Shown: in pieces, positions 50,255-57,380 of the stretch
Position numbering within the stretch: position 1 is the stretch's first letter
Layout: every line of letters starts with the position of its first letter
NCBI RefSeq assembly: GCF_000007825.1
Contig: NC_004722.1
Coordinates: 1,776,501-1,840,500, forward strand
DNA: 64,000 nt
DNA from: Bacillus cereus ATCC 14579
Lineage (GTDB): Bacteria > Bacillota > Bacilli > Bacillales > Bacillaceae_G
Reading direction: 5' to 3'
Translations under genes and position numbers: made by a program
The notes under the pieces: model-generated
The model's input: only the letters and a program-made list of their open reading frames with translations
What the model was told of the DNA's origin: nothing
The model's database searches: none

Positions 50255-50500
50255 ATGGATTTAAAATGTAGCCAATGCGGAAAATACGGTAATCATAACG
50301 GCATATGCAAAGAGTGTTTTGAAAAGATACTTGTTAAAAACGGAGACAACAAACCAAAAATCATGAGAGAACGTGAAAATTGGGATGTATTATGTGAGGT
50401 TTGCGATAAAACGATTGAACGTGGAGTATCAACAGAATCTGGCGATAATTACTGTGACTCATGCTATGAAAAGTTAGTGTATGGAAACAAAGATAAATAA
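50255..50500 (+). CDS. Small double zinc-ribbon protein, 81 aa
   Basis: ATG 50255 with GGAGG upstream. Four CxxC pairs: CSQCGKYG, ICKECFEK, CEVCDKTI and YCDSCYEK. Two zinc ribbons linked by a charged segment. Similar small proteins occur in many phages; some bind host RNA polymerase or DNA, but no function is established here. Confidence 0.72.
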   Translation: MDLKCSQCGKYGNHNGICKECFEKILVKNGDNKPKIMRERENWDVLCEVCDKTIERGVSTESGDNYCDSCYEKLVYGNKDK

Positions 50501-50507
50501 ATTTGAA

Positions 50508-50522
50508 CAAATACGCTATTTG
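50508..50522 (+). repeat. Junction motif copy 7
   Basis: CAAATACGCTATTTG, a perfect 6-bp palindrome CAAATA/TATTTG about a 3-bp centre, between the zinc-ribbon gene and AAGGAGGAG of the next. It is the most symmetrical copy. Confidence 0.68.
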
Positions 50523-50545
50523 AGTAGCTAAGGAGGAGATAAGGG

Positions 50546-50776
50546 ATGAGGAATACATTAGGTGACTTAAATAACCACTTGTTTGCGCAGCTAGAACGTT
50601 TAAGCGACGAGGAATTAAAAGGTGATAAGTTAATTGAAGAAATCGGTAGAGCACGTGCAGTTACCGATGTAGCGTCGCAAATTATTGAAAATGGCGCTCT
50701 GGTCTTAAAAGCACAAAAAGTGTATGACGATTTACTAGATGCAAACGCAAAAAAACCAAAGATGCTGGAAGGGTAA
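50546..50776 (+). CDS. Uncharacterised 76-aa protein
   Basis: ATG 50546 with AAGGAGGAG upstream. Helical (HLFAQLERLSDEELKGDKL; IEEIGRARAVTDVASQIIE). The pattern resembles small phage proteins placed next to HNH genes. Function unknown. Confidence 0.72.
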   Translation: MRNTLGDLNNHLFAQLERLSDEELKGDKLIEEIGRARAVTDVASQIIENGALVLKAQKVYDDLLDANAKKPKMLEG

Positions 50777-50778
50777 AG

Positions 50779-51366
50779 ATGAAGCATTTTTATACAGAAG
50801 AACAGAAACTCTTTTTAACAAAGAACATAAAAGGTCGTACACGTAAAGAATTATGCGAAATGTTTAATGAGCATTTCAATCTAAACTTAGGACTAAATCA
50901 AATCACGGCTTATATAAAAAATAATGGTTTAAACAGTGGAATTGATACTAGGTTTACGAAAGGGCAAGATTCATGGAATAAAGGGGCAAAAGGAATTTGT
51001 GCCGGTGGAATACAGACGCAATTTCAAAAAGGTCAGAAACCGCATAATTACAAACCTGTTGGTAGTGAAAGAGTAAATGGGGATGGTTACGTAGATGTTA
51101 AAATCGCGGATCCGAATAAGTGGAGAGCAAAACATCGATTGCTATGGGAAGAAGAAAATGGACCAATACCTAAGGGATACGTAATTATCTTTGGTGATGG
51201 TAATCGGCGTAACTTTCAACAAGACAATTTAATACTAGTATCTAAATCGCAGTTGGCTATATTAAACAAAAATCAATTGATACAAAACGATGCGGACTTA
51301 ACACGAGCAGGAATTGTAATAGCAGATATTTACAAGAAGATTGGGGAACGAAAGAAAAATAAATGA
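50779..51366 (+). CDS. HNH-type endonuclease-like protein, degenerate catalytic site
   Basis: 195 aa starting two bases after the previous stop, with GGAAGGGTAAAG upstream. N-terminal DNA-binding part (EEQKLFLTKNIKGRTRKELC), a linker with FTKGQDSWNKGAKG, then the HNH_3 core: AKHRLLWEEENGPIPKGYVI with IFGDGNRRNFQQDNLILVS. The expected HH pair (…VHHIDGN) is replaced by IIFGDGN, so the central His is missing. Possibly a free-standing homing endonuclease that has lost activity, or a DNA-binding derivative. Confidence 0.8.
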   Translation: MKHFYTEEQKLFLTKNIKGRTRKELCEMFNEHFNLNLGLNQITAYIKNNGLNSGIDTRFTKGQDSWNKGAKGICAGGIQTQFQKGQKPHNYKPVGSERVNGDGYVDVKIADPNKWRAKHRLLWEEENGPIPKGYVIIFGDGNRRNFQQDNLILVSKSQLAILNKNQLIQNDADLTRAGIVIADIYKKIGERKKNK

Positions 51367-51398
51367 AAATTTCATTTCAGTAGAAAGGACTGGTAAAC

Positions 51399-51824
51399 AT
51401 GAGTCTGAAGAAAAAGCTTGGAAACATCGTTTGGCACATTGAAAATAACCGCGGAATTATAGGTGATACAAAGGTACTAGATCAAGTACTTGAGAGCTTA
51501 AAAGGAATAGAAAGTGAATTACCAAAAGATACAGCGGAAGTTGGGCAATTAATCAGTACAGGTTTTATGAACGGTATTCGAGCGCAGGCAGGCGCACCAA
51601 TAACTGTAAATGAATCGCTCAGACGTATAAAATACGGTGAATATAATGGCCATCATCAATGGGATTTAGCAAAAGACTTTTTTCAGATGTCTAATGATGC
51701 GTTTTTTAAAATTTATGGTTTCAATTTTGTTCCAACTGGTCGGCTTTATGATGAAGCGAAAAGCTATTTAGCAAGACAAGAAAACGTATTTAGTGGAGGG
51801 GCTATGAGTAATGGCGCGTATTAA
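51399..51824 (+). CDS. Uncharacterised 141-aa protein
   Basis: ATG 51399 with AAAGGACTGG upstream. N-terminal helix (SLKKKLGNIVWHIENNRGII), then SLRRIKYGEYNGHHQWDLAK and a C-terminal part rich in aromatic residues. Overlaps the next gene by 14 bp. No family is recognised. Confidence 0.68.
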   Translation: MSLKKKLGNIVWHIENNRGIIGDTKVLDQVLESLKGIESELPKDTAEVGQLISTGFMNGIRAQAGAPITVNESLRRIKYGEYNGHHQWDLAKDFFQMSNDAFFKIYGFNFVPTGRLYDEAKSYLARQENVFSGGAMSNGAY

Positions 51825-52455
51825 ATTAATCGATGAAACAACAGATTTATCACAAGTAAGAAGGCCTATCGGCTGGGACTTAGAAGTAAATGGTGTTCCA
51901 TATGACGTGTATCGCATTGATGGGTACAATCATACCCTTGGCGGTAAATTCTCAGAGAATTGTTATTGGGCATGTCCAGCAGGAAAGAAACCTACTTATA
52001 AAAACTTGATTGAGTTTAACGGTGATGCACCAACCTGGGGTATAGTATTTGATCGTTCTAATTATACAAAAACAAAGTGGGATGAAACGTCAGTCGAATG
52101 TAACGGTATCTGCTGGATAACACGAAATGGCAAGAAATTTTACAGCATTCCTGCACGTTACATGGATTACGGATTAGCAAAGGCACAGTATATTTTAGTG
52201 AAACTATTAGAAGAGTGTCCACTTTGGTTATCGGAGAGAAATTGGAAAGAAAAAGCTATTGGACGAAAGATTTGGTATGAGAATCAACCAGCTAAAATAA
52301 TAAGAATTAATGAAGAGAATGAATTGTGGATTGAACCAGACGGTATTCCTGTATTCAAAGCCCCTGCCCATTGGGATCACGATGATTATTCTGATTATGA
52401 AAATGGATTACGAGTAGACTTGTTATCCCCTAATATCTATTGGTTTCGAGATTAG
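51811..52455 (+). CDS. Uncharacterised 214-aa protein, Trp-rich
   Basis: ATG 51811 with GGAGGGGC upstream; overlaps the preceding gene. Contains many Trp and Asp (WACPAGKKPTYKN; DAPTWGIVFDRSNYTKTKW; APAHWDHDDYSDYENG). Mixed alpha/beta by eye. Function unknown. Confidence 0.68.
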   Translation: MARIKLIDETTDLSQVRRPIGWDLEVNGVPYDVYRIDGYNHTLGGKFSENCYWACPAGKKPTYKNLIEFNGDAPTWGIVFDRSNYTKTKWDETSVECNGICWITRNGKKFYSIPARYMDYGLAKAQYILVKLLEECPLWLSERNWKEKAIGRKIWYENQPAKIIRINEENELWIEPDGIPVFKAPAHWDHDDYSDYENGLRVDLLSPNIYWFRD

Positions 52456-52469
52456 AGGAGGTTCAATAA

Positions 52470-52652
52470 ATGAACATGGTTGGATTTGCGGATGAAGAAA
52501 CATATAAAAGAGTTGTAAAAGCACTGGGATTTATCCCAGATAATCTTAAAATGAACTCACATATGCCTAAAGGAAAAGTGGTACTAGTTGATATAGACGC
52601 TTTATCAGAATTGCCTAGATTGCAAGGTAGAGAGGTGTATCCAATACTATGA
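52470..52652 (+). CDS. Uncharacterised 60-aa protein
   Basis: ATG 52470 with GAGGAGG upstream. MNMVGFADEETYKRVVKALG, ending LPRLQGREVYPIL. Its last four bases overlap the next start. Function unknown. Confidence 0.62.
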   Translation: MNMVGFADEETYKRVVKALGFIPDNLKMNSHMPKGKVVLVDIDALSELPRLQGREVYPIL

Positions 52653-52966
52653 AACCCGTAAAAGCGAAATGTGAAGTATGTGAGCACATGTTTCGTGTCC
52701 AGATGCTCACAGCACGATTATCGAACCGTGTGGACAAGCACTATTTCATTTGTCCTAGTTGTAAAACGGAATTTATAAGTTATTATTCGAATCGTGAAAT
52801 GAGGCAGCTGCAGAAAGAAATTTCAAATTTATACAAAGGTTTCCGTACATGTTATACGAAGGAACAGGCAAAGGTGATTCAAGCGAAAATCGATAAAAAA
52901 GATTTAGAGTTTAAGTGGTTACGAGATATATTGCGGACGGAGATTGAAAATAATTTACCAAACTAA
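52649..52966 (+). CDS. Zinc-ribbon protein, 105 aa
   Basis: ATG 52649 overlaps the preceding stop (ATGA). CEVCEHMF near residue 8 and FICPSCKTEF near 35 form one zinc ribbon. The C-terminal half is a long basic helix (LQKEISNLYKGFRTCYTKEQ). A DNA- or RNA-contacting role is possible but unproven. Confidence 0.7.
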   Translation: MKPVKAKCEVCEHMFRVQMLTARLSNRVDKHYFICPSCKTEFISYYSNREMRQLQKEISNLYKGFRTCYTKEQAKVIQAKIDKKDLEFKWLRDILRTEIENNLPN

Positions 52967-52982
52967 AGGGGGACAAAGTTAT

Positions 52983-53924
52983 ATGAGTATACCTAAGCAG
53001 TTGATGATTGGTAGTGTTCCGTACGAAGTGGAAGTTGTAAAAGGCTGGATTGATGAAAAAGAAAACGGAGAAGTAAGAATTGCTGAAGTAACGTATCACG
53101 AACAACAAATCAAGATTTCGGACAATGTAGCGAAGCATGAAGGGCAAATGAAAAACGTACTTCATGAAGCGATCCACGCAATGCTGTATGAATATGGACT
53201 GGATCGTTTAAATAAAGAAGTGAATGTAAATGCACTAACTACAGTCTTCTTCGACTTTATTAAGAACAATATTCGTGGTGGTATCTCCAGTTTTGTAGGG
53301 TATCAGTATTTATTACTTAAATGTCCAGAAAAAACAAATGTAGAATTTTATGACTCTGATACGGATCCTGCCACTCTAAGATTTAAAAAAGAAACAGATG
53401 AACTTTCCTTTATCAACACAGCAGCAGAACTTGTAGAAACTATTAATCAACACCCACCGGAAGTGGATGTATCGGCATTAGGTGTTGCAATGGCAAAAGC
53501 GGAGGTTCATAAGGCTGTAGATCTAGGTGTTGCGCATGAACAGATTCAGGAATCGGCTGTTAAGATGACCACGGATAAGCAGACGCGTAAACTGCCAATC
53601 GTAGACGTAAATCGTAGCTCGTTCCCTATGGAAGAGATAGCAAAGATTACGAAAAAAGAAGAAACGGATCCGATTCATTGGAAAACAGGTATTAAATATG
53701 ACGATGAGGGTACACCGAGATATCGTACACGCTATGAGTGCTGCATGTGTGGAAATCGTGGGAATCAATACGAGTACGAGGAGAACAAATTCACGAAATG
53801 TCATAAATGTAATGCGAAACTCAAGATAGTACAGGCAACGAAAAATGGATTCCCTGAGCGAGATGCATTCGGTAATTTTTACGTAGCTAATGATGAATAC
53901 AGTGTTATTTTGGATGGTGAGTAA
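52983..53924 (+). CDS. HExxH-containing protein with C-terminal zinc ribbon
   Basis: 313 aa from ATG 52983 (AAAGGGGG upstream). The N-terminal part (1-110) shows KNVLHEAIHAMLYEYGLDRL, an HExxH zinc-peptidase motif like those in ImmA/IrrE- and SprT-type phage proteins. The middle (about 110-240) is helical, possibly a second domain. The C-terminus (about 250-295) has two Cys pairs, CCMCGNRGNQ and TKCHKCNAKL. ImmA-type proteases cleave repressors, but no such partner is adjacent, so function is open. Confidence 0.72.
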   Translation: MSIPKQLMIGSVPYEVEVVKGWIDEKENGEVRIAEVTYHEQQIKISDNVAKHEGQMKNVLHEAIHAMLYEYGLDRLNKEVNVNALTTVFFDFIKNNIRGGISSFVGYQYLLLKCPEKTNVEFYDSDTDPATLRFKKETDELSFINTAAELVETINQHPPEVDVSALGVAMAKAEVHKAVDLGVAHEQIQESAVKMTTDKQTRKLPIVDVNRSSFPMEEIAKITKKEETDPIHWKTGIKYDDEGTPRYRTRYECCMCGNRGNQYEYEENKFTKCHKCNAKLKIVQATKNGFPERDAFGNFYVANDEYSVILDGE

Positions 53925-53926
53925 AG

Positions 53927-54073
53927 GTGAAGAATATACCTACAAAAAATTTAAGTGAAGAGCTGGAAACACGTGCAGGTGTCACAACGGTGCAAGTAAG
54001 TCCCCATGAAAAGATTGAAGTAGCCGGTATTACGGTTGAGGGTCCGGCTGTGATTCTTATTAATAAAGACTAG
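53927..54073 (+). CDS. BC1881-family phage protein, 48 aa
   Basis: GTG 53927 with GAGTAAAGGTG upstream. The family pattern is VKNIPTKNLSEELETRAGVT, then a strand with VSPHEKIEV and GPAVILINKD. BC1881 proteins are small conserved proteins of Bacillus cereus prophages with no known function. Confidence 0.75.
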   Translation: MKNIPTKNLSEELETRAGVTTVQVSPHEKIEVAGITVEGPAVILINKD

Positions 54074-54083
54074 GAGTGGTTGG

Positions 54084-54179
54084 ATGGAACTTGTATACGA
54101 ATATCCGATTTGGACAACGTGGTTTATCTGTGTAATATTTTTTGGTTTAGCAAGTGTTATAGAAACAATTAAAAAGTAA
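54084..54179 (+). CDS. Small single-span membrane protein, 31 aa
   Basis: ATG 54084 with AGGAGTGG upstream. MELVYEYPIWTTWFICVIFF followed by a further hydrophobic stretch and IETIKK: one transmembrane helix, basic tail inside. Small phage membrane proteins of this kind are common; function unknown. Confidence 0.55.
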   Translation: MELVYEYPIWTTWFICVIFFGLASVIETIKK

Positions 54180-54198
54180 GGAAAGGGAGTCGGAAGAA

Positions 54199-54396
54199 AT
54201 GAGAGCTGTAATTAAAACGATTGACGGTTCTGTACACACTGTAGAGGAAGCAGATTTTATTTTTGAAGGATACAAAAAGCTAGAAGGGGCGCTATTTACG
54301 GAAGGAAATGCGATAGATACTTTTGATGATGATGATGGGCGTATTACGGGAATTGTGAATATGCAGCATGTTTCTGCGATTAAGTTTGAATATTGA
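54199..54396 (+). CDS. Uncharacterised 65-aa protein
   Basis: ATG 54199 with GGAAAGGGAG upstream. MRAVIKTIDGSVHTVEEADF, an acidic loop DTFDDDDGRITGI and a final strand (HVSAIKFEY): a small beta fold. Function unknown. Confidence 0.68.
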   Translation: MRAVIKTIDGSVHTVEEADFIFEGYKKLEGALFTEGNAIDTFDDDDGRITGIVNMQHVSAIKFEY

Positions 54397-54420
54397 TAAA
54401 AGAATAGGAGCTGAAGAGAA

Positions 54421-54801
54421 ATGAAAGAAAAAGACTTGAATATTTCAGAAGTACGTGGTGCGAAAAAGAACATTTCAGACTTACAAGTTTATGGTGATGG
54501 AGATACGTTCGCGTTACTTTGCAAAGCGAGTTCTCAAGAACAAGGTTGGATGAAATCAACTAAGGTTTGTAATGTTGATGGTGGTTGCGTGATGCAGGTG
54601 ACGACGCAGCAGAAGAACCCAGATGGTAGTTACGCTGTAGCAGAAGCGTTGACTTATGTACCAGGTGTTCATATTGATACAGAAAGTGAACCACGAAAGA
54701 TGGTACCAATCCCTGCGGAAAAATATGAAGTTAACCTTCTTGTGGAACAAGGGAAACGAAACCTTCAATCTAGTTGGATAAAAGGAGATGAAGAAAAATG
54801 A
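54421..54801 (+). CDS. Uncharacterised 126-aa protein
   Basis: ATG 54421 with AATAGGAGCTG upstream. Beta-rich (LQVYGDGDTFALLCKASSQE; GGCVMQVTTQQKNPDGSYAV). Its stop overlaps the AbrB-like start (ATGA), so the two are translationally coupled. Function unknown. Confidence 0.7.
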   Translation: MKEKDLNISEVRGAKKNISDLQVYGDGDTFALLCKASSQEQGWMKSTKVCNVDGGCVMQVTTQQKNPDGSYAVAEALTYVPGVHIDTESEPRKMVPIPAEKYEVNLLVEQGKRNLQSSWIKGDEEK

Positions 54802-55079
54802 AATCAACAGGTATTATTCGTAACATTGATCCATTAGGAAGAATTGTGGTTCCCATGGAATTACGCCGTACATTAGGTATTCAGGAAAAGGATCCAATGG
54901 AGATTTTCGTAGATGGTGAATCTATTATTCTACAAAAATATAATCCTAATAACTCTTGCCAAATTACAGGAGAGGTTTCAGAAGAAAATATTGAACTAGC
55001 TGGCGGGAAACTCGTGCTAAGTCCTGAAGGGGTTGATCAGGTATTAGCGGAACTCGAAGCACGTTTGAAGGGGCGATAA
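54798..55079 (+). CDS. AbrB-like transition-state regulator encoded by the phage
   Basis: 93 aa with AAAGGAG upstream. The N-terminal SpoVT-AbrB swapped-hairpin domain (STGIIRNIDPLGRIVVPMEL and then RRTLGIQEKD, about 1-50) is followed by a C-terminal multimerisation segment containing CQITGEVSEEN. Length and layout equal chromosomal AbrB/Abh. It could repress host transition-state genes or form mixed oligomers with host AbrB. Confidence 0.9.
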   Translation: MKSTGIIRNIDPLGRIVVPMELRRTLGIQEKDPMEIFVDGESIILQKYNPNNSCQITGEVSEENIELAGGKLVLSPEGVDQVLAELEARLKGR

Positions 55080-55080
55080 A

Positions 55081-55278
55081 ATGAGCGAACCGAATAAGCA
55101 ATATACAAATATTGAACTGGAAATGATTTTGGATAACTTTGTAAAGGCATTACCAATGCAAATGCGTATGCAGCGTGAGATGTCTAAAGTATATAAGGCG
55201 CGTTTCGATGCACTTGTTTCCGAAGGTTTTACGGAACAACAAGCACTGGAAATCGTAAAATCACGTGGTATTGAGTGA
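55081..55278 (+). CDS. Uncharacterised 65-aa protein
   Basis: ATG 55081, one base after the AbrB-like stop; GAAGGGGCG upstream. Helical, Met-rich (FVKALPMQMRMQREMSKVYK; FTEQQALEIVKSRG). Its stop overlaps the next GTG. Function unknown. Confidence 0.68.
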   Translation: MSEPNKQYTNIELEMILDNFVKALPMQMRMQREMSKVYKARFDALVSEGFTEQQALEIVKSRGIE

Positions 55279-55472
55279 AAGGTTCCGAAGCTATCTTACG
55301 AGCGATGCACCAGGCAGGAGGAGAAATCCCAGCCACGCAGTTCGATACGTGGCTGGGGCAACTCTCTCAGTTAGGACTACTGGAGCAAGTCACGAAAGAT
55401 GATAATCATGTTTATTATTACAGGCTTACGGATAGTGCAAGGCAGTTTTTAGTAAAGAAAGGTGTGGAGTGA
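55275..55472 (+). CDS. Small winged-helix-like protein, 65 aa
   Basis: GTG 55275 overlaps the preceding stop (GTGA). The whole protein reads as one helix-turn-helix/wing unit: AILRAMHQAGGEIPATQFD, then LSQLGLLEQVTKDDNHVYYY and RLTDSARQFLVKKG. Likely DNA-binding; target unknown. Confidence 0.65.
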   Translation: MKGSEAILRAMHQAGGEIPATQFDTWLGQLSQLGLLEQVTKDDNHVYYYRLTDSARQFLVKKGVE

Positions 55473-55488
55473 AGGTGAAAATACGTGT

Positions 55489-55734
55489 ATGGACCTTAGT
55501 AATGAATTTGTTGTGAAATAGGGATAAAAATACAAGATTATCATTTTATATGATGATAATGGACAGGTTGTATATAAATGCACAGTCAAAGCAAAGGACG
55601 GCAGTAATTTACTAATTGATGTTTATGAGACAGATGGGGAAGAAGATTACGGAGAAACGTGGATAAAATGGCGCTGGATTCTCGAAATGGAACAACTGGG
55701 GGTAAACGTAAAAACATTGGAGGTTCCTAAATAA
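55489..55734 (+). pseudogene. Small gene with two in-frame stop codons
   Basis: ATG 55489 opens MDLSNEFVVK, then TAG (55519) and TAA (55525) interrupt, after which the same frame runs open for 68 codons: KYKIIILYDDNGQVVYKCTV through WIKWRWILEMEQLGVN to VPK and a TAA overlapping the next start. Protein-like composition and the tight junction suggest a real gene of about 81 codons that has decayed, or a product starting after the stops from an unusual codon. Confidence 0.45.
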
Positions 55735-56261
55735 TGAAAAAAGAAACACCGATTAAAACTTTAAAAATTAACGGGGAGAAAGTTATGTGCGACAGTCCTG
55801 TATTGCATGAACCGCCAGCTGCTACGTTTATACAGGGGAAAGGTATCTTCCAAAAACAGGACCACACTTGGTACATCGATTTCATCACATATGCTCGTAA
55901 GGATTTCTTTGATTCTTTAGAAAATCGTGTGTCTGTCTTAGTAGAAATCACAGAGGAAAACGGAAGTATACGCCAGGGACGTGCCATATTTACAAGTATT
56001 GATTCTAATTTAGATGAACCACTCGAATATCGTATGGAAGGTATGACGGAATTAGAGCCTGTAACAAATCAACTGATTCCAGAGGTTCCTGAGTTCCATA
56101 TGAAAGATCTTCACGGTAAACAAGTCACGCTTTACTACAGTTCTGATACTTCTACGACAGGTGATTATACAGTTGAGACACTTATCGCGTTAGAGAATGC
56201 AGGTAGTAATAAAGTGGGAATATATGTTCTTAGTAGTGAGGTAAAGGAGAGAAACAAGTGA
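55734..56261 (+). CDS. Uncharacterised 175-aa protein
   Basis: ATG 55734 with TGGAGG upstream, overlapping the previous frame by one base. Beta-rich: TPIKTLKINGEKVMCDSP, NRVSVLVEITEENGSIRQGR. The order of these segments matches the gene at 56298, so they are probably paralogues. Function unknown. Confidence 0.7.
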   Translation: MKKETPIKTLKINGEKVMCDSPVLHEPPAATFIQGKGIFQKQDHTWYIDFITYARKDFFDSLENRVSVLVEITEENGSIRQGRAIFTSIDSNLDEPLEYRMEGMTELEPVTNQLIPEVPEFHMKDLHGKQVTLYYSSDTSTTGDYTVETLIALENAGSNKVGIYVLSSEVKERNK

Positions 56262-56297
56262 GATTCGTAGAACGTGTGGCTGCAAGGAGCAAGGAAC

Positions 56298-56627
56298 ATG
56301 ACGTCTGAAGAAATTCGTAACTTACAAATCGATGGTCTGGACGTTCCGTTTTACGATGGGTATGTAACGGTACAAGAAGGAGTTGTTACGGGTAAGCTCA
56401 GCTGGAGTCTTCATGTTGTGGATTATGCGGTAAGTGAATTTGTGGCCACGAACCAGTTACGTGATGTGAATATCGAGACAGAGCAGGGCAATGTATATGC
56501 CGGAGAAGGATTGATTACGAAAGTGACTGAGGAACAGTTTCTCTTAGCTGGAAAGTCGGTGCTACGTGGGTATGAGACAACAGCGACGTGGCACGTGTTT
56601 CGAGATTCGGAGATTCACAGCTGTTAA
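56298..56627 (+). CDS. Uncharacterised 109-aa protein
   Basis: ATG 56298 with AAGGAGCAAGG upstream (an in-frame GTG at 56274 lacks a site). Segments EEIRNLQIDGLDVPFYDG and NQLRDVNIETEQGNVYAGEG align by eye with the preceding protein, which suggests an internal duplication. Last gene before the AT-rich block. Confidence 0.7.
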   Translation: MTSEEIRNLQIDGLDVPFYDGYVTVQEGVVTGKLSWSLHVVDYAVSEFVATNQLRDVNIETEQGNVYAGEGLITKVTEEQFLLAGKSVLRGYETTATWHVFRDSEIHSC

Positions 56628-56880
56628 CACGAGAATCAAAATATATAAAAGAAAAGTTTTTAGGAGGGGGTCTAATACACTACAGTATTTAAAAAAGAAA
56701 AACAAAATAAAAAAGAACCCCCCCTTAAAAAAATATACCTTATATATAATATAAATATAAAACTAATAATTATATATTATATATATAGTATTATTTGTTA
56801 ATAGTTATATAGTATGTAATACTATTAATGGTTTAAGGTGTTTGTTTTAGGGGTTTGATTTTCTGAGTCAGGAGGTTCGG
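56628..56880. other. AT-rich block separating early and late genes
   Basis: About 250 bp with no convincing gene. It starts with TTAGGAGGGGGTC and an opposed run ACCCCCCCTT about 70 bp later, then 120 bp almost purely A/T (TATATAATATAAATATAAA and similar). It could hold a late-region promoter, a regulator binding site or a DNA-unwinding element. Confidence 0.5.
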
Positions 56881-56882
56881 AG

Positions 56883-57263
56883 ATGACCAGAATTGATGGC
56901 TATGTTTCGAAGAAGACGATACAACTGTGGCTGGAGAATTACGAATCACTGGCTGTAGGTGATCGGTTCCCTGATGCACCGCCTAGCTTTACGGGACCTG
57001 GTGCACTGGACGGGAAAGGCGATGGACGGTTGAATAAGATTGTGCTGGATCAGGCGATTAAACAATTACCGAAGAACATGAAATATATAGTGCTTGCTCG
57101 GTATGTGTACAAGATTCCTAGAAGGAACACGTTACGAACTATGAATATTACTGCGAAAGTATATTACACACGTTGTAGACAAGCCGTGGATTTATTACAC
57201 ATGAGTATTAACGGTGACATGGTTGGCATAAGAAGTTTAATAAAAAAGTTGTACGAGGCTTGA
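56883..57263 (+). CDS. ArpU/RinA-like late transcription regulator
   Basis: 126 aa, ATG 56883 with CAGGAGG upstream. A basic C-terminal segment, AIKQLPKNMKYIVLARYVYK followed by ITAKVYYTRCRQAVDLLH, reads like a sigma-region-4-type helix-turn-helix found in phage late regulators of the ArpU/RinA type. Its place directly before the packaging genes agrees with control of the late operon. Confidence 0.75.
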   Translation: MTRIDGYVSKKTIQLWLENYESLAVGDRFPDAPPSFTGPGALDGKGDGRLNKIVLDQAIKQLPKNMKYIVLARYVYKIPRRNTLRTMNITAKVYYTRCRQAVDLLHMSINGDMVGIRSLIKKLYEA

Positions 57264-57339
57264 CAAGATGTGGTCATAGTAGGTACAATTTATGTTAGGA
57301 TGGTGAAATTGTGTCCTACTCCAGTACTAAATAATACGC

Positions 57340-57380
57340 ATAGCCATGAGGCCCTTGATGAGGGTATCATGGCTATTTTT
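57340..57380 (+). terminator. Terminator after the late regulator
   Basis: ATAGCCATGA-gg-CCCT / AGGG-ta-TCATGGCTAT with a 5-nt loop, followed by TTTTT. Confidence 0.85.

Noticed and set aside
51365..51379. Possible eighth copy of the junction motif (GAAAATTTCATTTCA)
   Set aside because: Correct position between stop and ribosome-binding site, but several conserved bases differ, including both ends.
56566..56754. 62-aa ORF over the AT-rich block
   Set aside because: Starts inside the preceding gene in another frame and is Lys/Arg/Asn low-complexity from A-rich DNA.
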